Origin: an uncultured Flavobacteriaceae bacterium
GTDB taxonomy: Bacteria; Bacteroidota; Bacteroidia; Flavobacteriales; Flavobacteriaceae
NCBI GenBank assembly: GCA_949372605.1
Contig: CASIAE010000011.1
Span: 1 to 61,197, forward strand
Length of the DNA: 61,197 bases
Direction of reading: 5' to 3'
The position numbers and the translations under genes are program-made. The notes under the pieces are model-generated. The model saw only the letters and a program-made list of their open reading frames with translations. It was not told the origin of the DNA and did not search any database. Below, in pieces: positions 1 through 8,579 of this stretch. Positions within the stretch are counted from its first letter, which is position 1. Every line of letters begins with the position of its first letter.

Positions 1-1340
1 TCACCGTCTGCTTCTTCGAAATTATAGGTGATGAAGGCAATTTCCTCGGATTCAGATTTTGTTGCGAGTACTCCAAATCTGTTTTCTTTTGTTTTTTTAA
101 TGACTTTAACTCGTTTTGATTTAAGTTTAGCCAACAATTCAAAGCCAGTTTGAATTGGTTTTGGAGTGTTTCCTGCAGTCAATAATTCCCTTTTTCCTAC
201 AAAGAATTCGTCTTCATCCGCTTCCCAGCTAAATCCCCAATAAAGTAGCATTGAAGTCGGAAAGTTGTAGTTGTCTTCAATCTGATATAGCGCGTTCACC
301 AACTTAACCAAAAATAGGGGTGAGATGATTGAGTTTCTGTATGCCAAGTCGGGATAATCAGCCACTGTTCTATAATAATTAGAGGAAAGTCCCCATTCGT
401 TGATGTGAAATTCAGTCTTTTTTAAAGAAGGAAAGTCCTTTACCAGCCTTTGTAGCCATAAAACAGAGAGCACAAATCGCTGCACATGAGGTTGAATGTG
501 AGGCTCCTGATTGAGCCATTTACCCGAAAGACCATAGATGTGATAGGATATGAAATCAATTCGAGTTCCTTTTTCTCCAGTTACATAATTGGTTCCATTG
601 GTAATATGATTTAAAAAAGGTTTTAAAAAATATTCATGATAACATGCGGGACCTCCAACTTTTAATTTAGGATCAACCGATGAAACCGCAGCAACAAACA
701 CATCATACATTTTATAAAACACCTCCAATTGGTCTTTGGGCCAACCGTCTGGCTCGTTCCATACTTCAAAGTACCAAGTCCGAACTTCTTCAGCTCCAAA
801 AACATCAATTAAGTTCTGGGTGGTTGCTTTCATTAGATCTGACCATTTTTTCCAGTCTTTTGGTCCCGTATTGACCATGGTCATTCCTTCGTCATTCCCT
901 GAGTTTTTTTTTGATTTTTTTAGAATAAGCTCATCTGGTAGATAATCGTATTCAACAATGGGTTTAATCCCATTCTCAACATAGGACTTAAACACACGAT
1001 TTAGATTAGAAAAGTCATAAACAGGATTTCCCTTTTGGTCTTCACTGTAGAGTTTGTACCCGCGAATTACGCCATGTTTTAAATCTTGATTGAAAGTATG
1101 ATGTGATCTCAGGTATTTGTGAGAATTTGTCTTTTTCATTCTGTTTAAAAGAAATTGGCCAGAAGGTTTAAGCGTATGATGAAAAAGATGATCAGATCCT
1201 GCTGCTTTCCAGAATTCAGTGTTTTTACCTACAACAGTATTCGTTTCAATGGTAAAACTATTTTGCTGGGCATGGACTCTGATAGATTGAAATACTATTA
1301 TCAGAAAAAGCAAGAAGTAGGATTGTTTTCTATCCGTCAT
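1..1340 (-). CDS. GH39-like glycoside hydrolase, C-terminus off the left edge
   Basis: The frame is open from an ATG at 1340 to the window edge (446 codons) and begins with a signal peptide of about 25 residues ending near VHAQ. The body reads as a clan GH-A TIM barrel. It contains FEVWNEPDG near residue 193, which supplies the likely acid/base Glu, and EFHINEWG near residue 315, which supplies the likely nucleophile. Both motifs resemble family GH39 (xylosidase/iduronidase type). The product is probably secreted and acts on a glycoside in the periplasm or outside the cell; the substrate cannot be told from sequence. It follows the SGNH hydrolase gene by 22 bp and probably shares its transcript. 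That suggests a glycosidase plus deacylase pair. The family call is from motifs only. Confidence 0.8.
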   Translation of the reverse strand, partial: MTDRKQSYFLLFLIIVFQSIRVHAQQNSFTIETNTVVGKNTEFWKAAGSDHLFHHTLKPSGQFLLNRMKKTNSHKYLRSHHTFNQDLKHGVIRGYKLYSEDQKGNPVYDFSNLNRVFKSYVENGIKPIVEYDYLPDELILKKSKKNSGNDEGMTMVNTGPKDWKKWSDLMKATTQNLIDVFGAEEVRTWYFEVWNEPDGWPKDQLEVFYKMYDVFVAAVSSVDPKLKVGGPACYHEYFLKPFLNHITNGTNYVTGEKGTRIDFISYHIYGLSGKWLNQEPHIQPHVQRFVLSVLWLQRLVKDFPSLKKTEFHINEWGLSSNYYRTVADYPDLAYRNSIISPLFLVKLVNALYQIEDNYNFPTSMLLYWGFSWEADEDEFFVGKRELLTAGNTPKPIQTGFELLAKLKSKRVKVIKKTKENRFGVLATKSESEEIAFITYNFEEADG

Positions 1341-1362
1341 TATTTGATTTTTTTATTAAAGA

Positions 1363-2052
1363 CTATAAGTTTTTTGAAATAGATGTTACAACTTTTTCCG
1401 CCAGTTTCTGGCTTCCGTATAAACTAAAGTGAACGTTGTTGGGTCGTTGTAATTTTTCCATTTTGGGAAGAACATAATTGTATAAATCATTTACTTGAAT
1501 ATTGTTTTTTGCCATTATTTTTAAGGCGACCTCATTGTATATCTTTGACATTCCAGGTTTTCGCAATGGCTTTCTGACAGTATCAGGATATGGTGTGGTG
1601 GTAGCAAAGATCAGTTTGGCTTCTGTTTTCTTTAGTTTTTTCACAATAAACTTCAGGTTTTTACCATACTGTTTTGGGCTGGCCTGATGTGGGTCTTCCT
1701 GGGAGTTACTGTTTTTTTTAGTGATCCAATCAATGTGTTTTATGTCGTGAAGACCAAAATTAAAATGAATAACATCCCATTCAATGTCAGCAATCCAATC
1801 GGCAATCCCCAAAACACCATTGGTGGTTCCTTGACAGTTATACATATCACCATTTGATTTCATAGGTCTTAAAACCTCAGCTTTCCCGAAAAAGGAATCT
1901 TTAACAAATGGGTAATATCCCATTGATATAGAATCCCCGATTAGTAAGACTTTAGGGAGTTTTCCGAATAAAGCACTTCCAGGATTAAAAGGAGTTAAAA
2001 CTGTGGCTGCTCCTAGGGAGGTGGTTTTTATAAATTGCCTTCTATTTTGCAT
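1363..2052 (-). CDS. SGNH/GDSL hydrolase with Tat-like signal
   Basis: This 229-residue protein starts with an RRQFIK twin-arginine-like signal followed by a hydrophobic stretch, so it is probably exported. Block I is LLIGDSIS near residue 35, with the nucleophile Ser. GLHDIKH resembles the Asn/His-bearing block III, and PNNVHFS near the C-terminus is the block V region with the catalytic His. The usual DxxH appears here as NxxH, so the triad acid may be supplied elsewhere or be absent. Family members are typically carbohydrate acetylesterases or lipases. The gene lies directly upstream of the GH39-like gene on the same strand, which fits removal of acyl groups from a glycan. The substrate is inferred only from that neighbour. 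Confidence 0.8.
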   Translation of the reverse strand: MQNRRQFIKTTSLGAATVLTPFNPGSALFGKLPKVLLIGDSISMGYYPFVKDSFFGKAEVLRPMKSNGDMYNCQGTTNGVLGIADWIADIEWDVIHFNFGLHDIKHIDWITKKNSNSQEDPHQASPKQYGKNLKFIVKKLKKTEAKLIFATTTPYPDTVRKPLRKPGMSKIYNEVALKIMAKNNIQVNDLYNYVLPKMEKLQRPNNVHFSLYGSQKLAEKVVTSISKNL

Positions 2053-2157
2053 TCCAAACTTTTAATTAAAAATTAGTCAAATTTATCAGTCTTTTAAATA
2101 TCTTAAAAACTTTTTAACATAAATGGTTTAAATATTTAATAAAAAACACAAGTAATA

Positions 2158-4362
2158 TCAATCAATTAATTGCTGAAGAAGATTTTTAACCTCCGATGGA
2201 TTTTTTATAAAATATTTAGCAGCAGTTTGTTTTTTACCCACTTTAATTGTCGAAGCGTTCGGGGGGAGATCTTTAAACATATATTCGTCGGTCACGTCAT
2301 CTCCAATACATAGAATAAAATCGAACTCTTTGTCACTGATGATTTCAGAAACTGCTGTCCCTTTACTAAATCTGCTGCTGGCAATTTCAATGGCTTTGTC
2401 TCCATCCAACAAGTGTAATTCGTCAGTAATCAAACTACTCAAAACTATTTTAAGCTCAACCACTCTTTCATTTGCCAATTCAGGATCTGTTTTTCGATAG
2501 TGCCAAACCAAGCTGTTTTGCTTTATCTCAATGAAAGTTCCAGGTGTTCTGTCGGTAAAAGTTTCTAGAAGAGGGATTAAGTTGTCCATCCAGTTTTTCT
2601 GCGGAATGCCTTTTTCACTCCACTCCTGGTTTTTATATTTAATGAAATAACCATGCTCTGCCACTAGAGTTAATGGAAAATAATTAAACCATTTACTTAA
2701 AAACAGTTGGTCTCTTCCACTAACAATTGCAACATCAGTGTTTGGAGCTTCGCAGAGTGATTGAATTAAATTTAAGAGATTTTCATCTGGAACTGCCAGC
2801 TGGGGGTTGTCATTAAAGTCAACCAAGGTGCCGTCAAAATCGAGTAAAATCAATTTTTTCTTTGCTGTATTGAAATTTTTAGTCAATTGACTTTTAACAG
2901 CTTCATCAACTCTCTTGACTAAAACTTCTTCTTCTGTCTGCGTTTTGGTCACTAAAGCCTTCATGAATTCATTGGCCCAATGTGAAACGGTATAACGGCT
3001 CAGCCTTTTTTGCATGCTAGCGTTTCGCTTTTTTTGCTCTTCAACAGGCATTTTGATGGCTTTAAGAATCGCATCTGCCATTAAATTCATGTCAAAAGGA
3101 TTGACGAGTACGGACTCATACAATTCTTTAGAAGCACCTGCCATTTCACTTAATATCAAAACACCATCTCCATTAACACGGGTGGCAATGAATTCTTTGG
3201 CCACTAGGTTCATTCCGTCTCTAACTGGAGTTATCATCGCAATGTCGGCGTTCATATATAAGTCAATAAGATCGTTAAAGTCCATTGCTCTGTAATAATA
3301 CCAAATTGGAGTCCAGTTTACCGTTGCGAACTTCCCGTTAATTCTTCCCACGATTTCATCGGTTTCCTTTTTCAAGAGTTTGTAATCAGAAACGTCGGAT
3401 CTAGAAGGAACGGTGAGCATTACGAGTCTCACCTTTTCGAGGTATTCTGGATATTTAGATAAAAAAAGCTCATAAGCCTTAATTCGATTAATTACTCCTT
3501 TGGTATAGTCAAGGCGATCAATAGATAAAATTAGCTTGCTTTGATCTGCGCCTTTTTTATGTAATTCAAGTTGTTGTTTTAATTTGGATTGTTCGGCTGA
3601 TTTTAGCGCCAGACGAGTTTTTGCTGCATTTTTGAATTTATTGTAATCAATTCCCATCGGGAATGTGTTGACAACCACTTCGCGAGTGCCTAGGTTTACT
3701 TTATTGAAGCTCACCTCTTTTCTTAGGATTCGTTTAACTGAGCTTAAGAAGTGTCTTTGATAATCATAAGTATGAAATCCAATAAGATCTGCACCTAGCA
3801 TTCCTTCAAGTAATGGCTCGCGCCATGGGAATATTCTAAAAATCTCAAAAGATGGAAAAGGGATGTGTAGGAAAAATCCAACTGTTACATCTGGACTTTT
3901 GTCTTTGATCATTTTAGGACACAATAAAAGATGGTAGTCATGAATCCAGACCGTATCACCTTTTTCAATATTTTGTAAAACGCTGTCGGTAAACTTTCTA
4001 TTAACGTCAACATAGGAGTTCCAATGTTGCTCTTTGAAGTCAGAAAACTCGATAAAATAATGAAAAAGAGGCCAGAGACATTTATTTGATAGACCATAAT
4101 AAAAATCTTCAATTTCTTCTCCATTTAACGATACTGGAAAATATCTTTCCTTTTTTAACGACTCTTTCAAAGGAACCCGTGAGTTTTTATCAACTTCATC
4201 ACTATTGATGCCTGGCCACCCCACCCACAGGGCATCTTTTCCTTTGTGAATGGAATTCATGCCTGTAGCTAAACCGCCACTTGTAGGGGTAAATTCGAAG
4301 GAATTTTCTACTTTCGTTATCTGAATAGGGAGCCTATTTGAAACTATTATATTTTTAGCCAT
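2158..4362 (-). CDS. bifunctional trehalose-6-phosphate synthase/phosphatase
   Basis: The 734-residue protein makes trehalose in two steps. The first joins UDP- or ADP-glucose to glucose-6-phosphate, and the second removes the phosphate. Residues 1 to about 470 are a GT20 synthase, with GGLATGMNS, HDYHLL and HIPFPSFEIF typical of OtsA. Residues about 500-734 are a HAD phosphatase like OtsB, with the DFDGTLVDF nucleophile motif, VSGRD and GDDVTDE. There is no signal peptide, so it is cytosolic. It is divergent from a GH15 gene with only 35 bp between the start codons. An OtsA-OtsB fusion of this kind is known in Bacteroidota. Trehalose here would serve osmotic or desiccation protection. Confidence 0.93.
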   Translation of the reverse strand: MAKNIIVSNRLPIQITKVENSFEFTPTSGGLATGMNSIHKGKDALWVGWPGINSDEVDKNSRVPLKESLKKERYFPVSLNGEEIEDFYYGLSNKCLWPLFHYFIEFSDFKEQHWNSYVDVNRKFTDSVLQNIEKGDTVWIHDYHLLLCPKMIKDKSPDVTVGFFLHIPFPSFEIFRIFPWREPLLEGMLGADLIGFHTYDYQRHFLSSVKRILRKEVSFNKVNLGTREVVVNTFPMGIDYNKFKNAAKTRLALKSAEQSKLKQQLELHKKGADQSKLILSIDRLDYTKGVINRIKAYELFLSKYPEYLEKVRLVMLTVPSRSDVSDYKLLKKETDEIVGRINGKFATVNWTPIWYYYRAMDFNDLIDLYMNADIAMITPVRDGMNLVAKEFIATRVNGDGVLILSEMAGASKELYESVLVNPFDMNLMADAILKAIKMPVEEQKKRNASMQKRLSRYTVSHWANEFMKALVTKTQTEEEVLVKRVDEAVKSQLTKNFNTAKKKLILLDFDGTLVDFNDNPQLAVPDENLLNLIQSLCEAPNTDVAIVSGRDQLFLSKWFNYFPLTLVAEHGYFIKYKNQEWSEKGIPQKNWMDNLIPLLETFTDRTPGTFIEIKQNSLVWHYRKTDPELANERVVELKIVLSSLITDELHLLDGDKAIEIASSRFSKGTAVSEIISDKEFDFILCIGDDVTDEYMFKDLPPNASTIKVGKKQTAAKYFIKNPSEVKNLLQQLID

Positions 4363-4397
4363 ATGAATCTTTTTATAAACTTAAATCTCTACAATTT

Positions 4398-6191
4398 ATG
4401 GAATTAAAACATGTCCTTGAGCAGTCAGGTAATCTCAATTATGGAATTATAGGGAATTGCAAGTCCTCTGCCTTAATTTATGAAGATTCCTCAATAGATT
4501 GGTGTTGTTTGCCGCAATTTGATTCTCCATCGGTTTTCGGAAAAATTTTAGATAAAAATATTGGTGGTTCTTTTAAGATTGAATGCGATCCATCCTATGA
4601 GATAAAGCAAGAGTATATTGAAAGAACTTCCATTCTTATTACGCGTTTCAAAAATTTGGACACTGAGTTTGAGGTGGTTGATTTTATGCCAAGGTATCAA
4701 AAAGACAATGGGATTCACTATGCCCCACCAGAAATAATCAGAGTTTTAAGACATAAAAAAGGGTTTCCTAAATTTAAGGCTATTTATGACCCAAAATTGG
4801 AATATTCAATGGGTACAACAAATACCTATGTAAAAGATGATTTTGTAGTAAGTGTTGTTAATGACAGTAAGTACGACACATTGTATTTATATACTGATTT
4901 AGATAAAGAAAAAGTGGTGGCCGGTTCTGAAATCATTCTAACAAAAGATCATTTTATTACAATTTCCTACAACGAAAAGATCACAGCACCAAAAATTGAA
5001 AATATTTTATTTGAATTTGAAAGGACAAAAGTTTACTGGCTAAATTGGTGTTTTAAAACGCCTTCCTTCAAACATTATAATGAGCAAATATTAAGAAGCG
5101 CAATGACTCTAAAATTACTTTCTTTTGAAAAAACAGGAGCCATTCTCGCTGCAGCTACCACATCTCTTCCTGAAACAATAGGAGAGGAGAGAAACTGGGA
5201 TTATAGGTTTTGTTGGATTAGAGACGCATCGATGGTTATCAAAGTGATTACCAAACTAGGGCACGATAAGATTGTTAAGAATTTCATTAAATATATCGTA
5301 GATCTAATTCCGGATAAAGATGAAAAGCTTCAAATCATGTACGGGATAAGTGGTGAGAAAATTCTAACAGAAAAGACTCTAGAACATCTGACTGGTTATG
5401 AAGGTTCAAAACCAGTGAGAATCGGAAACGCTGCTTTTACTCAAAAACAGAATGATATTTACGGAATTCTGATGGATACAATCCATGCTGAGATTGAAAA
5501 GTATACTCATGAGGATGAAAAGCATGAAGAGCTTTGGTCTATCGTTAAGTCCATTGTTTGGGTTGTAAATAAGAATTGGAAGTTCGCTGACAAAGGGATA
5601 TGGGAATTTAGGCATGAAGATCAACATTTTACTTTTTCCAAATTATTATGTTGGGTAGCTGTTGATCGAGCAATTAAGATTTCAGAATTAATTCAAGAAG
5701 GGAAGTCTGCTGCCAAATGGACGCTTCTTAGGGATTTAATCCATAAAGACATCATGGATAATGCTTGGAATGAAAAGAAACAAGCTTTTACTCAATCTTA
5801 TGGTTCTGAACACATGGATGCTTCAGTGCTTTTAATGGAACAGTATGGATTTATTGATGCCAAAGACCCAAAGTATATAAAGACAGTAAATGCGATTGAG
5901 AAAGAACTTTCTCACGAAGGGTTGCTATTTAGGTATAAGAATAATGACGACTTTGGAACTCCAAGTTCTTCATTTACAGTTTGCACCTTTTGGTTTATCA
6001 ATAGTTTATATAAAATAGGAGAAGAGGAAAAATCTAAAGAATTATTTGATAAGTTATTATCGTATAGTAACCACTTGGGTCTTTTTAGTGAAGACATTGA
6101 CTTTAAAACTAAAAGACTTTTAGGTAATTTCCCACAAGCTTATTCTCATTTGGCATTGATTGATGCCGCATTGAATTTCAATGAAAAGTAG
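4398..6191 (+). CDS. GH15 family glucoamylase/trehalase-like protein
   Basis: This 597-residue protein has the N-terminal GH15 domain signature NYGIIGNCKSSALI and DSSIDWCCLPQFDSPSVFG. The (alpha/alpha)6 barrel follows, with ERNWDYRFCWIRDAS near residue 260 and GIWEFRHEDQHFTFSKLLCW near 400. The WEFR glutamate is the likely general acid. NFPQAYSHLALIDAA closes the domain. No signal peptide is visible, so it acts in the cytosol. The family covers glucoamylases, glucodextranases and some trehalases. Pairing with the divergent trehalose synthase makes turnover of trehalose or a related glucoside plausible, but the substrate is inferred. Confidence 0.88.
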   Translation: MELKHVLEQSGNLNYGIIGNCKSSALIYEDSSIDWCCLPQFDSPSVFGKILDKNIGGSFKIECDPSYEIKQEYIERTSILITRFKNLDTEFEVVDFMPRYQKDNGIHYAPPEIIRVLRHKKGFPKFKAIYDPKLEYSMGTTNTYVKDDFVVSVVNDSKYDTLYLYTDLDKEKVVAGSEIILTKDHFITISYNEKITAPKIENILFEFERTKVYWLNWCFKTPSFKHYNEQILRSAMTLKLLSFEKTGAILAAATTSLPETIGEERNWDYRFCWIRDASMVIKVITKLGHDKIVKNFIKYIVDLIPDKDEKLQIMYGISGEKILTEKTLEHLTGYEGSKPVRIGNAAFTQKQNDIYGILMDTIHAEIEKYTHEDEKHEELWSIVKSIVWVVNKNWKFADKGIWEFRHEDQHFTFSKLLCWVAVDRAIKISELIQEGKSAAKWTLLRDLIHKDIMDNAWNEKKQAFTQSYGSEHMDASVLLMEQYGFIDAKDPKYIKTVNAIEKELSHEGLLFRYKNNDDFGTPSSSFTVCTFWFINSLYKIGEEEKSKELFDKLLSYSNHLGLFSEDIDFKTKRLLGNFPQAYSHLALIDAALNFNEK

Positions 6192-6256
6192 TGAAATTAG
6201 GATCGAATTTGAACTAATTTTTTTAATAATTAGCCCCATAGAGTCTTTGTTAAAGA

Positions 6257-6859
6257 ACATATATGGAGTTAGTTTTGAAAGATCAATTGGCGTTAAGAAT
6301 TAGGGAGCTTGGAAAACAATGGTTTTCCAGATTCAGATGAGGACGGACTTATCGAAAGTGAAGATAATTGCACTAATGAAAAAGTCGCAATAGACAATGA
6401 TGGATGTCCTTGGTCTGATGGTGATGCTATTACTGACAATGAAGATAAGTGTCCTGAAGAAGTTAGTACTATAGAGAACAGTGGTTGTCCATTTTTGACT
6501 GAATAGGTTATGAGCACAATAAATACCTTGAGTTTGGAAATCTATTTTGTCTCATATAGTTATAATGTAAAAGAAAAATTGAATTATCAATACTTAATGT
6601 AAATCACGAAAATATTAAAGGAAAACCCCTAAGGCAAAGTTTTCATTAAGGTGCACACATCAAGCTAAGGTGGTTCTGAGTACAATTAAAGACTATCGGA
6701 AAACCGTGCCGCTGCTGTCGAGTATTATTTGATTGAAAAGAGTGTTGATCAAAATCGACTTGAGTCTATAGGTTATGGGAAGACCAGCCAGTTTGTGAAA
6801 ATGATATCCTTTCTGGTCGAGCCAAGAACAGGAGGGATGAGTTTAAGTCTATTAACTAA
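6257..6859 (+). pseudogene. decayed OmpA-family gene with TSP3 repeats
   Basis: Pieces of one outer-membrane protein can be read in order across shifting frames. A barrel-like end (GVSFERSIGVKN) lies near 6265-6300. Two thrombospondin type-3-like calcium repeats (6320-6506) have the DxDxDG...CP and NDGCP pattern. An OmpA C-terminal peptidoglycan-binding domain follows (about 6620-6859), with VFIKVHTSS, RLSENRAAAVEYYL and NRLESIGYGKTSQ. A last frame change then gives GRAKNRRDEFKSIN and a stop at 6859. Within the OmpA part there are three in-frame TAA codons, at ENP*GK, SS*GG and YN*RL. The gene is clearly non-functional. The 65-residue open stretch at 6309-6506 is only its TSP3 part. Confidence 0.82.
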
Positions 6860-6865
6860 TTTGAA

Positions 6866-6898
6866 ATATAAAAGGGGGCTTAAAGCCCCCTTTTATAT
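6866..6898. terminator. strong bidirectional terminator hairpin
   Basis: A near-perfect inverted repeat has arms of about 16 bases (core AAAAGGGGGCTT / AAGCCCCCTTTT) and flanking A and T runs. It lies 26 bp past the rpe stop on the minus strand and 7 bp past the OmpA relic on the plus strand, so it can end transcription from both sides. Confidence 0.85.
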
Positions 6899-6924
6899 TA
6901 TGCAATTTTATAAAATTGTTTAAG

Positions 6925-7572
6925 TTATTTTTTTAATTCTGCAATGTTTTCAACAGGATTCGCTGCAGAAAACACATAACTACCAGCAACCAAAACGTCG
7001 GCTCCTGCTTCTATTAATTGAGATGCGTTTTTATCAGTAACACCACCATCTATTTCAATCAATGTTCCTGTTCCTTTCTTAAGGATAATCGCCTTTAATT
7101 CTCTAACTTTTTCATAAGTACTCTCAATAAAAGATTGTCCACCGAAACCGGGATTCACGCTCATTAAACAAACGACATCTATCTCTTTGATGATGGGTTC
7201 TAAAAGTGATACTGGAGTATGTGGATTCAATGCAACCCCAGCTTTCATTCCTTTTGCTTTTATGGCTTGAAGATTTCTGTGAAGATGCGTACATGCTTCA
7301 TAATGAATAGTTAGTATCTCGCTGCCTAATTCCGAAAAAGTATCAATATATCGGTCTGGGTCGACAATCATTAAATGAACATCTAAAGGTTTTGTTGCGT
7401 GTTTTGCAATCGCCTTAAGGACAGGCATTCCAAAAGAAATGTTGGGTACGAAAACCCCATCCATAATATCAATGTGAAACCAGTCTGCTCGACTGGAATT
7501 TACCATTTTACAATCTCTTTCAAGATTTCCGAAATCTGCTGCCAATAGTGAAGGCGCAATTAGTGTAGCCAT
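6925..7572 (-). CDS. rpe: ribulose-phosphate 3-epimerase
   Basis: This 215-residue TIM-barrel enzyme interconverts ribulose-5-phosphate and xylulose-5-phosphate in the pentose phosphate pathway in the cytosol. It shows IAPSLLAADF at the N-terminus, WFHIDIMDGVFVPNISFG with metal-binding His and Asp, DVHLMI, MSVNPGFGGQSF for phosphate binding, and EIDGGV near the C-terminus. Length and motif order match the family. It lies downstream of rpoD with a hairpin between them, so it may have its own promoter. Confidence 0.97.
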   Translation of the reverse strand: MATLIAPSLLAADFGNLERDCKMVNSSRADWFHIDIMDGVFVPNISFGMPVLKAIAKHATKPLDVHLMIVDPDRYIDTFSELGSEILTIHYEACTHLHRNLQAIKAKGMKAGVALNPHTPVSLLEPIIKEIDVVCLMSVNPGFGGQSFIESTYEKVRELKAIILKKGTGTLIEIDGGVTDKNASQLIEAGADVLVAGSYVFSAANPVENIAELKK

Positions 7573-7591
7573 ATTAAATATAGTTTAAAAA

Positions 7592-7616
7592 AAAAGCAAC
7601 CACATGGGTTGCTTTT
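7592..7616. terminator. hairpin terminator after rpoD
   Basis: AAAAGCAACC and GGTTGCTTTT form a 10-bp stem with a 5-nt loop and A/T runs outside. It begins 6 bp beyond the rpoD stop on the minus strand and would separate rpoD from rpe. Confidence 0.75.
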
Positions 7617-7622
7617 AAATTA

Positions 7623-8486
7623 TTAACCCAAATAGGTTTTTAAAATTTTACTTCTCGAGGTATGTTTTAATCTTCTAATTGCTTTTTCTTTAATTTGACG
7701 AACTCTTTCACGAGTTAAATCAAAGGTTTCTCCTATCTCTTCCAAAGTCATAGCATGTTGATTTCCTAATCCGAAATATAGACGAACGACATCCGCCTCT
7801 CTCGGTGTGAGCGTTTCTAGTGCTCTTTCAATTTCTGTCCTCAATGATTCGTGCAAAAGCGCTTTATCGGGATTAGGAGACTCACCACTATTGAGTACGT
7901 CATAAAGATTTGAATCTTCTCCTTCTACTAATGGCGCATCCATGGATACGTGTCTTCCAGAGTTTTTCAATGATTCTTTGACATCATTGATCGTCATGTC
8001 TAATTCTTTCGCAATTTCTTCTGCGGAAGGAGCTCTTTCGTGAGCCTGTTCTAGGAAAGCATAAGTTTTATTAATCTTATTAATAGAGCCAATTTTATTC
8101 AAAGGCAAACGGACAATTCTTGATTGTTCAGCTAACGCTTGAAGAATGGATTGACGAATCCACCAAACAGCATAGGAGATAAATTTAAAACCACGTGTTT
8201 CATCAAAACGTTGTGCCGCTTTGATTAAACCTAAATTTCCTTCATTAATTAAATCAGGAAGAGTAAGCCCTTGGTTTTGATATTGTTTGGCAACCGATAC
8301 AACGAAACGTAAATTGGCTTTTGTTAGCTTTTCTAAGGCAACCTGATCACCTTCTTTGATTCGCTGAGCCAATTCAACTTCTTCTTCCGCTGTAATCAAA
8401 TCAACCTTTCCGATTTCTTGAAGGTATTTATCGAGGGAAGCAGTTTCTCTATTGGTTACCTGCTTGGTAATTTTTAATTGTCTCAT
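7623..8486 (-). CDS. rpoD: primary RNA polymerase sigma factor (RpoD/SigA)
   Basis: The 287-residue protein is the short primary sigma-70 typical of Bacteroidota, which lacks the long N-terminal region 1.1. Region 1.2 is [19 protein letters not shown]. Region 2 follows with [18 protein letters not shown] and the -10 recognition helix [13 protein letters not shown]. Region 3 begins around NKIGSINKI, and region 4 has the [32 protein letters not shown] near residues 243-272. It directs core polymerase to promoters with the TAnnTTTG -7 box, several of which are visible in this window. Confidence 0.96.
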   Translation of the reverse strand: MRQLKITKQVTNRETASLDKYLQEIGKVDLITAEEEVELAQRIKEGDQVALEKLTKANLRFVVSVAKQYQNQGLTLPDLINEGNLGLIKAAQRFDETRGFKFISYAVWWIRQSILQALAEQSRIVRLPLNKIGSINKINKTYAFLEQAHERAPSAEEIAKELDMTINDVKESLKNSGRHVSMDAPLVEGEDSNLYDVLNSGESPNPDKALLHESLRTEIERALETLTPREADVVRLYFGLGNQHAMTLEEIGETFDLTRERVRQIKEKAIRRLKHTSRSKILKTYLG

Positions 8487-8524
8487 TGTGCTGGTTTTGA
8501 CTCTTTAACCCTTATACGTTATAA

Positions 8525-8562
8525 AAGATAAAATGTTTCATATATATGAAACATTTTATCTT
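8525..8562. terminator. perfect 38-bp palindrome between pnp and rpoD
   Basis: Each half is 19 bases (AAGATAAAATGTTTCATAT and its exact complement) with no unpaired centre. It lies 18 bp past the pnp stop. It would form a long AU-rich hairpin in the pnp transcript, acting as a terminator or 3' stabiliser, or it could be a cruciform or protein site upstream of rpoD. Confidence 0.65.
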
Positions 8563-8579
8563 AAAACTTTATTAAAGCG

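Noticed and set aside
6309-6506. Stand-alone 65-residue calcium-binding protein
   Set aside because: It is the TSP3 part of a longer decayed OmpA-family gene; matching barrel and OmpA C-terminal pieces lie on both sides.
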